Of a DNA stretch of 64,000 bases, positions 6,756 through 15,446 are shown one piece after another. How positions within the stretch are numbered: position 1 is the stretch's first letter; each line of letters starts with the position of its first letter. A program made the position numbers and the translations under genes. Below the pieces are notes generated by a model. It had not been told where the DNA came from, did no database searches, and was given only the letters and a program-made list of their open reading frames with translations. The stretch is from Micavibrio sp. UBA7657 (GTDB lineage Bacteria; Pseudomonadota; Alphaproteobacteria; Micavibrionales; Micavibrionaceae): contig DLHX01000017.1 of the NCBI GenBank assembly GCA_002483465.1, positions 1 through 64,000 of the forward strand, given 5' to 3'.

Positions 6756-7073
6756 ATGAAATATGATCTGCTTCATATACAGGGAAAACCTTTCGTTCTG
6801 ATCCCGCTCCATGACTACCGGGCGATGACCGGATCAGGCAACGACAGCAAGCTTCCCGAGGACGTTCTCGACCAGCTGGCGATGAAAAAAGCCAGCGCGG
6901 TGAAAATCGTGCGGAAGTTCCGGGGCATGACCCAGGAAGAGCTGGCATCAAAGGCCGGTATCTCCCGCCCCTATCTGACTGAGATCGAAACCAAGCGCAA
7001 AGACGGCTCAGTCCGCGCGATCAAGGCGCTGGCGGAAATTCTCGACGTCGATGTCGGGATGCTGACCGGTTAA
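6756..7073 (+). CDS. XRE-family helix-turn-helix regulator, antitoxin-like
   Basis: The 105-residue protein has an N-terminal half (1-45) like the beta-rich start of some antitoxins (KYDLLHIQGKPFVLIPLHDY). A Cro/cI-type HTH follows (about 50-105), including MTQEELASKAGISRPYLTEIE, which contains the recognition helix. There is no room for an ordinary ribosome site: the operator ends 4 bases before the ATG. No adjacent toxin gene is seen; the neighbours are an esterase and an amidase, so it is more likely a solitary regulator. The 3' end overlaps the convergent amidase gene by 4 bases. Confidence 0.85.
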   Translation: MKYDLLHIQGKPFVLIPLHDYRAMTGSGNDSKLPEDVLDQLAMKKASAVKIVRKFRGMTQEELASKAGISRPYLTEIETKRKDGSVRAIKALAEILDVDVGMLTG

Positions 7074-7882
7074 ATATTACGGTCGTGTTTCAGCGCCGGG
7101 ATTAACCCGCGCACTTTCTGAACATCTTTTAAATTGATATCGGCCATGATGATGCCGGGATCCTTTCCCGCTTCGGCGAGGATTTCGCCCCACGGACCAA
7201 CAATCATCGAATGGCCCCATGTCTTGCGGCCGTTTTCATGTTCGCCTGTCTGACCGGGCGCGATGATGAAGCTTCCGGTTTCGATAGCGCGTGCGCGGAG
7301 CAGGATTTCCCAATGCGCGCGGCCTGTCGGCACGGTAAAAGCTGAAGGCACCGTGATGATATTCGCGCCCTGCTGCGCCAGCTTACGGAAGAGATAGGCG
7401 AAGCGCACGTCGTAACAAACGGTCAACCCCACGCCGCCGAACGGTGTTTTGGCGATGGCGGTTTTATCGCCGGATTGAATAACGTCGCTCTCGCGGTATT
7501 TTTCGCCGCCCGGCAGGTCGATGTCGAACAGGTGGATTTTGTCGTACTGCGCGGCGATTTTTCCATCCGGCGAAAACAGGATGCTACGGTTGGAGAGCTT
7601 GCTTCCTGTCTTGATGGCGAACGAGCCTGCGAGCAGCCAGACATTCAGTTCTTTTGCCAAACCGGAAAATAACGGAATACCGGGATGACTTTCCTGCGGC
7701 GGCGCGGTTTTGAGTTTTTCGGCGGCAGGGTGGCGGATCTGGTCAGTGTTTTCAGGCGTGGCAATAAGGCCCGCGCCCTGCTGCGCGGCCTGGCGGATAT
7801 ACATTTCCACGGTTTTGAGGTTTTGGGCTATGTCGGGGCCGCTGGTCATCTGGATACAAGCGGCGCGCAATTTATCGGTCAT
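7070..7882 (-). CDS. carbon-nitrogen hydrolase (Nit/omega-amidase type)
   Basis: The 270-residue nitrilase-superfamily amidase has the catalytic triad in its usual places: E44 (in ATPENTD), K115 (in YDKIHLFD) and C156 (in TVCYDVRF). The motif spacing is that of the Nit1/Nit2 branch, which hydrolyses deaminated glutathione or omega-amides; which substrate applies here is not visible. ATG 7882 has an aaggga ribosome site, unlike the longer open frame. It diverges from the UbiH-type monooxygenase 43 bases away. Confidence 0.9.
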   Translation of the reverse strand: MTDKLRAACIQMTSGPDIAQNLKTVEMYIRQAAQQGAGLIATPENTDQIRHPAAEKLKTAPPQESHPGIPLFSGLAKELNVWLLAGSFAIKTGSKLSNRSILFSPDGKIAAQYDKIHLFDIDLPGGEKYRESDVIQSGDKTAIAKTPFGGVGLTVCYDVRFAYLFRKLAQQGANIITVPSAFTVPTGRAHWEILLRARAIETGSFIIAPGQTGEHENGRKTWGHSMIVGPWGEILAEAGKDPGIIMADINLKDVQKVRGLIPALKHDRNI

Positions 7883-7912
7883 AATTCCCTTCTCTCTCGC
7901 TTCTCCTGAAAC

Positions 7913-7918
7913 TATAAT
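7913..7918 (+). promoter_or_regulatory. TATAAT -10 box, probably leaderless transcript
   Basis: A consensus TATAAT ends 7 bases before the ATG at 7926, so transcription would begin at or next to the start codon. No ribosome site precedes this ATG and no good -35 box is seen. Together this suggests a leaderless mRNA for the UbiH-type gene. Confidence 0.45.
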
Positions 7919-7925
7919 CAACATC

Positions 7926-9143
7926 ATGACGCAAATGAAGACCGATATTGTCGTTTCAGGCGGTGGAATTGCCGGGTTGGGCCTTGGTATTTTGCTGGCC
8001 GGGGCTGGTTTGGACGTTCACCTGATCGATGCCGCGCCGCCATCGACAAAATCCCCGCCGTCTGGCCGCACCGTGGCGCTGATGGAGAATTCGCTGAATA
8101 TCCTGAAAGCGGCGAATATCTGGGATGCGGTTAAGGATCATGCCGCGCCACTCGAGATTATGCGGATCATCGATGACAATTCGGTAGCCGGGCGGACGGA
8201 AGTGGACTTTCATGCCGATGATATCGGCCTCAAACAATTCGGATACAATATTCCGAACAATATTCTGCGCGATGCGTTGTATGACGCCGCGAAAAAGACG
8301 AAACGTTTGAGCCTGCATATGCCGGATGCGCTTGCGGCCTATGAAGTGCATGGCGCGGGTGTGACGGCGGCGCTGAAAAGCGGTAAAAATATTTCGGCGT
8401 CCTTGATTGTCGGCGCGGACGGGCGCAATTCCATGGTCCGGCAGATCAGCGGGATCGAATGCACGGAGCACGACGACAAACAAAGCGCGATTACGTGCCT
8501 GGTTGCCCATTCGCGCGCGCACAACAATACGGCGACCGAATTTCATCGGCCCGGCGGCCCCCTCGCCCTTGTGCCGATGCCAGGAAATATTTCGAGCGTG
8601 GTTTGGATTGAACCCGGCGCGCGCGCCGATGAATTCATGCGCCTCAAGAAAAACGAATTCACGCAGGCGCTGCAGGAACAGACAAAAGATATCCTCGGTG
8701 CCATCCAGCTTGAGAGCAACCCGGAATGCTGGCCGCTGAAGACGCTGAAGGCGAAAAGCCTGACCGCGCCGCGTGCCGTGCTGATGGCCGAGGCCGCGCA
8801 TGTGATTTCACCCATTACGGCGCAGGGTTTGAATTTGTCGTTGAGGGATGTTGCGGCACTGGCGGAGACGCTGGTGGATGCGGCGCGTGCTGGCCTTGAT
8901 ATCGGCAGTGCATCGGTACTTCATAGATACGAACGCCGCCGCCGCGTTGATATTAACACCCGCGTGTTCGGCGTTGATGGCATGAACAAGATCGTCAGCA
9001 ACGATGCGAATGCGGTTAAAGGCTTACGCCGGGCCGTTTTGAAAACGCTGGATCACGCGGGGCCGCTGAAAAAGATGGCGATGCGGGCTGGCCTTGCGCC
9101 GGAGATTGATGCGGGAAGACTGGCGAAGGGTCAGAAGCTCTAG
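7926..9143 (+). CDS. FAD-dependent monooxygenase, UbiH/Coq6 family
   Basis: The 405-residue flavoprotein probably hydroxylates the ubiquinone ring. It shows the N-terminal dinucleotide motif GGGIAGLGLG (about 12-21), an SGRTVALMENS substrate-side motif, the DGRNSMVR motif near 167, and the second FAD motif near 288-305 (PITAQGLNLSLRDVAALAE). The last is usually preceded by GDAAH; here it reads AEAAH, with Glu replacing the FAD-contacting Asp. Length is typical for the family. ATG 7926 is used because the longer frame runs antisense through the amidase gene. Its stop shares the CTAG palindrome with that of comF. Confidence 0.88.
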   Translation: MTQMKTDIVVSGGGIAGLGLGILLAGAGLDVHLIDAAPPSTKSPPSGRTVALMENSLNILKAANIWDAVKDHAAPLEIMRIIDDNSVAGRTEVDFHADDIGLKQFGYNIPNNILRDALYDAAKKTKRLSLHMPDALAAYEVHGAGVTAALKSGKNISASLIVGADGRNSMVRQISGIECTEHDDKQSAITCLVAHSRAHNNTATEFHRPGGPLALVPMPGNISSVVWIEPGARADEFMRLKKNEFTQALQEQTKDILGAIQLESNPECWPLKTLKAKSLTAPRAVLMAEAAHVISPITAQGLNLSLRDVAALAETLVDAARAGLDIGSASVLHRYERRRRVDINTRVFGVDGMNKIVSNDANAVKGLRRAVLKTLDHAGPLKKMAMRAGLAPEIDAGRLAKGQKL

Positions 9144-9892
9144 AAATATCCTTCACGCACAACGCGGGCGAGAGTCAGGACATGAACTTTCTTCGCCCCC
9201 GCTTTCATTAAAACCTTGGCGCATTCGCGCACGGTTGCGCCGGTGGTGTAAACGTCATCGACCAGAACGATTGTCTTGCCTTTCACATCGTCCGCATATT
9301 TCGGATCCAGAACAAAAGCGCGGCGTACATTGCGGAATCTTTGTTTGGCGTTGAGATGACCCTGGCTGGGCGTAGCACGTGTACGGCGGAGAAGATTTGA
9401 AATCACCGGCTTGTCGGTTTCCTTGGCGAGCGCCTGCGCGATTAGCGCGGCCTGATTATAGCGCCGCGAAACCAGCCGCCAGAAATGCAGCGGCACAGGT
9501 ACAAGAAAATCGGCTTCTTTCAGCATGTCTGCGCCTGCACGTTTCAGCCACGGCATGAACGCCTTCACGGCGTGGGTTTTATCACCGTGCTTGAAACCGA
9601 GGATAAGGTCGCGGCTGGACTCGCCGTATTTCAATGCCGCGCGCGCGGTTTCATAAGGCGGCGCGTTGGCGAGGCAGGATGCACATTGGGAATCGTCTCC
9701 CGCCTCGAACTCAAAAGGAAAACCACAGATGGCGCAGAACGGCGCGGCGATGAAATCGAGTGTCGACCAGATTTCCGGCGCGATCATGCCCTGGCGCTCG
9801 ACCATCTGGCCGCTGACGATGCAGCGCGGCGGCAAAACCGTATCGACCGCCAGCCCGAGAACACCGAAAACCCTTGCCCGCAACGTTTGCAT
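9140..9892 (-). CDS. ComF family phosphoribosyltransferase-like protein
   Basis: The 250-residue protein has an N-terminal zinc ribbon (C53-x-x-C56 and C70-x-x-C73). A phosphoribosyltransferase domain follows with the PRPP-binding loop VLVDDVYTTGAT (about 209-220). The motifs QRFRNVRRAF and RRYNQAALIA are those of ComF/GntX proteins, which help take up or process single-stranded DNA in competent bacteria; the biochemical role is poorly known. It converges on the UbiH-type gene with a 4-base overlap. Confidence 0.92.
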   Translation of the reverse strand: MQTLRARVFGVLGLAVDTVLPPRCIVSGQMVERQGMIAPEIWSTLDFIAAPFCAICGFPFEFEAGDDSQCASCLANAPPYETARAALKYGESSRDLILGFKHGDKTHAVKAFMPWLKRAGADMLKEADFLVPVPLHFWRLVSRRYNQAALIAQALAKETDKPVISNLLRRTRATPSQGHLNAKQRFRNVRRAFVLDPKYADDVKGKTIVLVDDVYTTGATVRECAKVLMKAGAKKVHVLTLARVVREGYF

Positions 9893-9933
9893 TAAGGAAA
9901 GCCTTTTCTGTATGATGCCCTGCGCGCTTAGGA

Positions 9934-9945
9934 TATAAGCTTATA
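9934..9945. promoter_or_regulatory. 12-bp palindrome in a divergent promoter region
   Basis: TATAAGCTTATA is a perfect 12-bp palindrome. It lies in the 87-base gap between comF (minus, start 9892) and the methyltransferase fusion (plus, start 9980). It could be an operator or simply AT-rich promoter sequence. Confidence 0.25.
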
Positions 9946-9979
9946 ACGCATTGTAAACACTAATTTTATTAGACGGTTT

Positions 9980-12613
9980 ATGGCCACTCAAAACGACGAA
10001 ATTGCAGGCCTGCAGGAATCGTATCTCGAACGAAGGGATATGCTGCTGAAACTGGTTGCGCCTGCGGATATCCGCAAGGCGTGGTTCGCGCTTTCGCACC
10101 TGTTGCTGGATGAAGGATCGCGCGTGATCGATATGGGCTGCGACGACGGCGCGGTGACATACGCGATGGCGGCGATGGCGCCTAAAATAAAATTTACCGG
10201 CCTCGACAAAAGCAAGCGCCAGATCAACAAGGCGCGCGAGAAATATTCGCTGCATAACCTGGAATACGTGATCGCCGACGCGACCAGCGAGATTTTCGAG
10301 CCGGAGTCCGTGGATGCGATTATTAATTCCTATGTTCTGCACGAGGTTTATTCCGGATCGCGTTATAACGAGCGGATTGTCAGCGATACATTGCGTAAGC
10401 ATTTCCGCGTGCTTAAAAAAGGCGGCGTGATGTTTATCCGCGACTTCGCCCGGCCACCGCAAGGCGAATTTGTGCTGATGGAAATGCCGGATACGCCGAG
10501 CACGGGGGATTCACTGGCTGATTTATCCGAGCCGGATTTGCTCATGTGGTATTCGGAGCATGCAAGGCCGCGTTCGGACCCTGGCACAGGCGGATTTTTT
10601 CTCGAGGAGCTGCCGCCGCGTTTTCCGCGCACGCGTTTATTCAGGCTGCCGCATAAATGGGCGTATGAATTCATCATGCGCAAGGATGACCGCGCGCATT
10701 GGGAATTGGGATTACCGCTGGAATTCACGTTTTTTACATCGCGCGACTTTATACGCGAACTCAGCACGCTCGGTGCGCGCGTGCAATATTCCGGCCCGCA
10801 CTGGGAAGATGAGATCATCGATAAAAAATTCGAAGGCAAGTTCAAGCTTCACGCCGATGACGGGACGATGCTCGGCCACCCGCCGACCTGCTTCGTTGCT
10901 GTCGCCTATAAAATGCAGGAGCGCAAAAGCCTGTATATCGAGGAGCGCCGCCCCTCCATCACCGAGAACAGCAGGCTGAAAATCACGGCGATGCGCGATG
11001 ATAAAACCGGACGGATCCTGGATGTCGTCAGCCGGGGTATGAATGCCAGTGAAATTATTCCCTACCGTCTCGACGAAGAAGGCCGCCTGAAAATCTTCCT
11101 GCATGACGGCGTCGCGCGCAGCATCGCCAACGCGGTGCCGCGCAACGGCATCAATTTAGATGGGCGCGGATGGTCAGGGCACATGATCGAGCCGGTTGCC
11201 GTCGACGGTAAAATTCTTTCCGACATGGAAACGCAGGACGTTAAAAATTCGGCCCGGTTTTCACGCGACCATCTCGGCCTGATCCCGCGCGAGGGCGCGG
11301 TTCTGATCAAGGGGCCGGATTATTACCCCTCGCCCGATTATATCGACGAGCGTATCGTCACCTATTATCTCAATGTCGAGCCGCCGAAATCGGCGCCGAT
11401 CCCGAAGAATTTTATCGGTCATGCTGACCGTTTTCATGCGCGCGGCGTTGTCCGTGAGCTGGACGCGCAGCAGGTGTTGAACGCCATCGCCATCGGCATG
11501 ATCCCGAACGGGCGGCTGGAGCTGCAAATTCTCTCTCTGTTCGAGCATCTGAAACTTAAGGCCGAGAACTGGACGAGCAAGAACGTGCCGTTCCAGGTCG
11601 GCAACATCACGAAGCAAAAAAGCCTGCATAAGCTGATGAAGCAATATCAGGGCCAGCAGAAGCGCTTCCGCGAGGTCAAGGGCACGGCGGGCCAGTTACG
11701 CGCCGTTCATTCCACGTTCGTGGAAGAAGGCCAGATGCGCGGCGCGGTGACGGGGCTTGCATCACAGGATGCAGATTTCGTCGTGTTCGACGACCAGACG
11801 ATTAATACCGCTGTCGTCCTGCCCATGGCGAAGGATATTAAAAACGATGTCCATGCCGGGTTTTTCCTCGAGACAACGCCGGTGCCGCAGTTGCACCAGC
11901 CGGGCAGCCTGACGATGTCGGCACCGAGTTTCAACCTGCCCCGGACCGTCACGAACCTGCAGCAGGCCAAAAAATTCATCGCCGAGCATTTCGGTGTATT
12001 TCCGCAGATGGTTTTCAAGATCGGCGAAAGCTATCACAGCCATGTCGGCGTAACCCCGCAGCGCATTCATCCGTTCGGCGTTGCCGTGCCGCCTGATTTT
12101 TTCAGCGACAGGAAGATGGAAACCATGCCGTTGTACCAGGTCATGCTGATCAGGCAAAAAATCGCCGATATGAACGTCAATCTCGATTACCGCCTCGTCG
12201 CGGCGCGGGCGTACAAAATGCTCGGTCAAGATGCGGCGCTGGACGCAAGGCTGCGCGCGAAGCCGATCCTTGCCCAGCGCCTCGGACAGGTGAATACGGA
12301 ATGGTCGATGCCGGTTTCGTATCACCAATCGCCAGTGATCGAGACGCAAAAATCTGCTCCTGCAGCCCCGGTTCAGGCGCAGAAACCACAGCCTTTCCAT
12401 GCCGCGATAATGACTGCACCGCCGCAGCAACAGCCCGAGACGCCGGTTACCGTGACGCCGCTGCGCGCGCCTGTCGTGCCGCCGAAGGAAATCGCCTCGG
12501 AGCCTGCGCCTGTCGCCCAAACTGTGGAACCTATCGAGGAATTCGAACAGGAGCTGGATGAATTCCTGGAAGAGCAAGTCCAGCACGAGGGGCTGCGGCA
12601 TGACCCACGCTAA
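9980..12613 (+). CDS. multidomain protein: class I methyltransferase plus degenerate Nudix-like domain
   Basis: The product is 877 residues. Residues 1-300 form a SAM-dependent methyltransferase with motif I VIDMGCDDG (about 47-55), an acidic GLDKSKRQ after strand 2 and post motif LKKGGVMFIRD. Residues 315-470 look Nudix-like: a strand IIPYRLDEEGRL, a box remnant RFSRDHLGL where REUxEExGU would be, and YYPSPDYIDERI in the place of the post-box motif of ADP-ribose pyrophosphatases. The catalytic glutamates appear to be missing. Residues 480-780 match nothing I recognise; the last 90 are Pro/Gln/Glu-rich. The start has no clear ribosome site. It overlaps the next methyltransferase gene by 14 bases. 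The Nudix reading is inference. Confidence 0.7.
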   Translation: MATQNDEIAGLQESYLERRDMLLKLVAPADIRKAWFALSHLLLDEGSRVIDMGCDDGAVTYAMAAMAPKIKFTGLDKSKRQINKAREKYSLHNLEYVIADATSEIFEPESVDAIINSYVLHEVYSGSRYNERIVSDTLRKHFRVLKKGGVMFIRDFARPPQGEFVLMEMPDTPSTGDSLADLSEPDLLMWYSEHARPRSDPGTGGFFLEELPPRFPRTRLFRLPHKWAYEFIMRKDDRAHWELGLPLEFTFFTSRDFIRELSTLGARVQYSGPHWEDEIIDKKFEGKFKLHADDGTMLGHPPTCFVAVAYKMQERKSLYIEERRPSITENSRLKITAMRDDKTGRILDVVSRGMNASEIIPYRLDEEGRLKIFLHDGVARSIANAVPRNGINLDGRGWSGHMIEPVAVDGKILSDMETQDVKNSARFSRDHLGLIPREGAVLIKGPDYYPSPDYIDERIVTYYLNVEPPKSAPIPKNFIGHADRFHARGVVRELDAQQVLNAIAIGMIPNGRLELQILSLFEHLKLKAENWTSKNVPFQVGNITKQKSLHKLMKQYQGQQKRFREVKGTAGQLRAVHSTFVEEGQMRGAVTGLASQDADFVVFDDQTINTAVVLPMAKDIKNDVHAGFFLETTPVPQLHQPGSLTMSAPSFNLPRTVTNLQQAKKFIAEHFGVFPQMVFKIGESYHSHVGVTPQRIHPFGVAVPPDFFSDRKMETMPLYQVMLIRQKIADMNVNLDYRLVAARAYKMLGQDAALDARLRAKPILAQRLGQVNTEWSMPVSYHQSPVIETQKSAPAAPVQAQKPQPFHAAIMTAPPQQQPETPVTVTPLRAPVVPPKEIASEPAPVAQTVEPIEEFEQELDEFLEEQVQHEGLRHDPR

Positions 12614-13499
12614 GGCAATGACTGATAATTCTATCGTCATTTTCGACCGCGAGCGCGTGCGGCAGAACCGTAACCGGGCGCGGCCTGAGCATAATTTTCT
12701 TATAGATTGGGCGGGAAAGCAGATTGTTGACCGCCTGCGCGACGTGACGAAGAACTTCCCTCTCGCGTTGCAGATGGGTTTGCGGACACCCCCTGAATTT
12801 GCACAAAATCTCGCCGCCACGGAAAAAATAGAAGCGCTGATCGGCATGGATGCGGCGGAAAATCTTTTAAAACCCGGTAATATATGCGCGGATGAGGAAT
12901 TCCTGCCGTTTCGGGATCAATCTCTGGATCTGATTATGAACGTCCTGGGCCTGCACAGCACGAATGATCTGCCGGGGGCGCTCATTCAAATACGCCGCGC
13001 GCTAAAACCGGATGGATTGTTCCTCGCCGCGCTGTTCGGGGGTGAAAGCTTGATGGAACTCCGTCAGTCTTTGATGCAAACGGAAATCGAGATGAAGGGC
13101 GGTGCCTCCCCCCGCGTTTTCCCGTTCGCCGATAAGCCGCAGATGGGATCACTCATGCAGCGCGCAGGCTTTGCCCTGCCCGTTATCGATTCAGAAATCG
13201 TGACGGTGACCTATCCCGATATGTTTGCGCTCTTGAAAGATCTTCGTTTCATGGGCGAAGGCAATGCGATTCTGAAACGCGACAAGACATATCCGGGCCG
13301 GGAATTTTTTGCGAAAGCCGCTGAATTTTATAAAAATAATTTCTCCGATGAAGACGGGCGTATCCGCGCGTCGTTCGAAGTCATCTTCCTGATCGGCTGG
13401 GCGCCGCATGCCAGCCAGCAAAAGCCCCTAAGCCCCGGCAGCGCGAAAACGCGGCTGGCCGATGCGCTGAATACAGTGGAAATAAAAACAAAGATGTAG
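12600..13499 (+). CDS. NDUFAF5/BioC-like methyltransferase
   Basis: The 299-residue class I methyltransferase-like protein has an IFDRERVRQNRNRA start and an ADEEFLPFRDQSLDLI acidic loop. The segment DLPGALIQIRRALKPDGLF is typical of the bacterial relatives of NDUFAF5, which hydroxylates an arginine of complex I, and of BioC, the malonyl-ACP methyltransferase. The canonical glycine-rich SAM loop is not obvious, as in NDUFAF5. ATG 12600 has a gagggg site and overlaps the upstream gene; ATG 12618 is an alternative. No biotin genes are nearby, which favours the NDUFAF5-like reading. Confidence 0.82.
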   Translation: MTHAKAMTDNSIVIFDRERVRQNRNRARPEHNFLIDWAGKQIVDRLRDVTKNFPLALQMGLRTPPEFAQNLAATEKIEALIGMDAAENLLKPGNICADEEFLPFRDQSLDLIMNVLGLHSTNDLPGALIQIRRALKPDGLFLAALFGGESLMELRQSLMQTEIEMKGGASPRVFPFADKPQMGSLMQRAGFALPVIDSEIVTVTYPDMFALLKDLRFMGEGNAILKRDKTYPGREFFAKAAEFYKNNFSDEDGRIRASFEVIFLIGWAPHASQQKPLSPGSAKTRLADALNTVEIKTKM

Positions 13500-13507
13500 G
13501 GTTGGGC

Positions 13508-13900
13508 TTAGCTGTTGCCCGGTCCGCCGCTTTCACCGCGGCGCTGGACGCGGCGCTTCATGGTGCCGCCGGAGCGTTGCTGGCTGTGGCCTTGCGGGGT
13601 GTTGTAATTAGGGCCGCCGTCATTATCGGACTCGAAACGCTGGCCTTCAAATTCGGCGTCATTGCCGCTGCGGTGCTTGGCGTCACGGTGCGGCGGAATG
13701 GGAATAGGTTTCTGCGCCATTTCATTGCGCTCACTGACGGCGAGTTCGATTTCAAGACGGGAAGCAACCTTGCGCAATTCATGGATGGCATCCTGGAGAG
13801 ATTCACGGACCGGACCGTTTTTCTGTTCCTTGCGCCACGCCTCGTAAGACTTGAAACAATTTTCAGAGGTTTCGCGCAAGCGTTTTTCGATCTCATCCAT
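13508..13900 (-). CDS. conserved alphaproteobacterial small protein, function unknown
   Basis: The 130-residue soluble protein has residues 1-65 strongly helical and charged (EIEKRLRETSENCFKSYEAW, ELRKVASRLEIELAVSER), a probable coiled coil. The second half is disordered, polar and Gly/Arg/Gln-rich. A gggag ribosome site precedes the ATG. The N-terminal pattern resembles an uncharacterised family I have seen in Rhodospirillales-type genomes. A nucleic-acid-binding role is suggested only by the basic disordered tail (MKRRVQRRGESG). Confidence 0.7.
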   Translation of the reverse strand: MDEIEKRLRETSENCFKSYEAWRKEQKNGPVRESLQDAIHELRKVASRLEIELAVSERNEMAQKPIPIPPHRDAKHRSGNDAEFEGQRFESDNDGGPNYNTPQGHSQQRSGGTMKRRVQRRGESGGPGNS

Positions 13901-13965
13901 CCCTGTTTACTCCCTTTTGGATTGAAGCCCCGAGTTTAATGACCCGGCATGCAAAGCGCAAGTTG

Positions 13966-15027
13966 CTATTCACCGCTGCCAAATATGGTATTCAGCTGCT
14001 GGCTGACACGTATAAATGTCGTGCGCTTCGATAATTCCTTCAATCGGCGCGCCCCGACATAGGTGCAGGTCGAACGCAGGCCGCCCAGAATATCCTGCAG
14101 CGAGGATTCAACGCCGCCGCGATAAGGAATCTTGACTGTCTTGCCTTCGCTCGCGCGGTATTCAGCGACGCCGCCTTTGTGTTTCTTCATGGCGGTTGAA
14201 CTGCTCATGCCGTAGAACTGCACGAATTTTTTGCCGCCTTCGGTAACGACTTTTTGTTCGGATTCATCGTGACCTGCGAACATGCCACCCAGCATGACGA
14301 AATCGGCGCCGCCCGCGAAAGCTTTTGCCACGTCGCCCGGCACGGTGCAGCCGCCATCGCCGCAGATCAGGCCGCCAAGGCCGTGCGCGGCGTCGGCGCA
14401 TTCGATAATCGCCGATAATTGAGGGTAGCCAACGCCCGTCATTTTGCGCGTGGTGCAGACACTGCCCGGGCCGATGCCGACTTTCACGACATCAACGCCG
14501 GAGAGAACCAGTTCCTCGACCATTTCGCCGGTGACGACGTTGCCGGCCATGATCGTGATGTCATCAGGAAGCGTATCGCGGATGCGTTTGACGAAATCGA
14601 TGAATTGCTGGCTATAGCCGTTCGCGACATCGATGCATATTTTTTCGATGCCCCTGCCCTCTTTCTGGGTTTTGGATTTGAGAAAGGCCTTGAGCTTGTC
14701 CTGGTCATCCTGCGTGATGCCGATGCTGTACCAGACGGATTTTCCACCATGCTTGCTGAAAAATTTCTCAAGATCGGCAAGCGCGTAATGTTTATGCAGC
14801 GCGGCGGTAAGGCCGTTGCCGTCCTCGATGAACGCCTTGGCCATTGCGAAGGTGCCGACGCCGTCCATGTTAGCGGATATGATCGGCACGCCCTTGAACG
14901 GACGACCGCTCCATTTGAATTTATAGTCGCGCGTAATGTCGACATCCTTGCGGCTGGCGAGCGTCGAGCGCTTCGGCCGTATAAGCACGTCTTTAAAATC
15001 GAGTTTTACTTCTTCTTCGATGCGCAT
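13966..15027 (-). CDS. guaC: GMP reductase
   Basis: The 353-residue enzyme converts GMP to IMP with NADPH. It is an IMPDH-fold barrel without CBS domains. It shows the start KLDFKDVLIRPKRS, the substrate region ISANMDGVGTF, the catalytic Cys loop GPGSVCTTR (C191), the phosphate site GGLICGDGGC and the FVMLGGMFAGHDE segment, all diagnostic of GuaC rather than GuaB. An aaagga ribosome site precedes the ATG. It lies 21 bases downstream of the DUF1192 gene, probably as one transcript. Confidence 0.96.
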   Translation of the reverse strand: MRIEEEVKLDFKDVLIRPKRSTLASRKDVDITRDYKFKWSGRPFKGVPIISANMDGVGTFAMAKAFIEDGNGLTAALHKHYALADLEKFFSKHGGKSVWYSIGITQDDQDKLKAFLKSKTQKEGRGIEKICIDVANGYSQQFIDFVKRIRDTLPDDITIMAGNVVTGEMVEELVLSGVDVVKVGIGPGSVCTTRKMTGVGYPQLSAIIECADAAHGLGGLICGDGGCTVPGDVAKAFAGGADFVMLGGMFAGHDESEQKVVTEGGKKFVQFYGMSSSTAMKKHKGGVAEYRASEGKTVKIPYRGGVESSLQDILGGLRSTCTYVGARRLKELSKRTTFIRVSQQLNTIFGSGE

Positions 15028-15048
15028 AGTTTTTTATCCTTTGGCCCT

Positions 15049-15231
15049 CTATGATTTAAACAATGAAGACGCAGCATTCATGACCGCCTTTTTCCTGGCG
15101 ATATTCTCTTCGACACGTTTGATTTCGGCTTTCATGTCCTCGATATATTGCTCCAGTTCAGCAACGGACATGTCGGTGAGGTTTTTTAGCTTTGCCGGTT
15201 GTTTCTGCGGCAGCATATCTTCTTCAAGCAT
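15049..15231 (-). CDS. DUF1192 family small protein
   Basis: The 60-residue soluble protein has the DUF1192 signature LTDMSVAELEQYIEDMKAEI followed by a helical KRVEENIARKKA segment and an SLFK end. It is probably a small coiled coil. The frame could open further upstream at a TTG, but ATG 15231 gives the family length; a ggag motif lies 12 bases before it. It precedes guaC. DUF1192 proteins are widespread in alphaproteobacteria and have no known function. Confidence 0.85.
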   Translation of the reverse strand: MLEEDMLPQKQPAKLKNLTDMSVAELEQYIEDMKAEIKRVEENIARKKAVMNAASSLFKS

Positions 15232-15446
15232 AACTAATGTATTCTCCCTGAAAACACTCAAAAAAGAGTAAATCCGGGCTTCCGATAAAGCAAATAGGCT
15301 TTTTTTGAGATTCTACTAGCTTTTAGGGGTCTTTTTCCCTATATAAGGGGTATTCCCAATAGTTAAGGTTTAAATACCGTTGATCCATATAGGGAGATGG
15401 ATCGGGCGCAAAAGCTATTTGCGTTAAGGAATTCAAGGAGAAGAAA

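Noticed and set aside
6756..7073. toxin-antitoxin module around the XRE protein
   Set aside because: No small toxin-like gene lies on either side; the neighbours are an esterase and a nitrilase-family amidase.
7956..8801. 281-codon minus-strand open frame
   Set aside because: It is antisense to the UbiH-type gene, which carries diagnostic FAD motifs.
11762..12847. 361-codon minus-strand open frame
   Set aside because: It runs antisense to the methyltransferase fusion and the NDUFAF5-like gene, both with clear motifs. Its Arg/His-rich composition is typical of an antisense shadow in a GC-rich genome.
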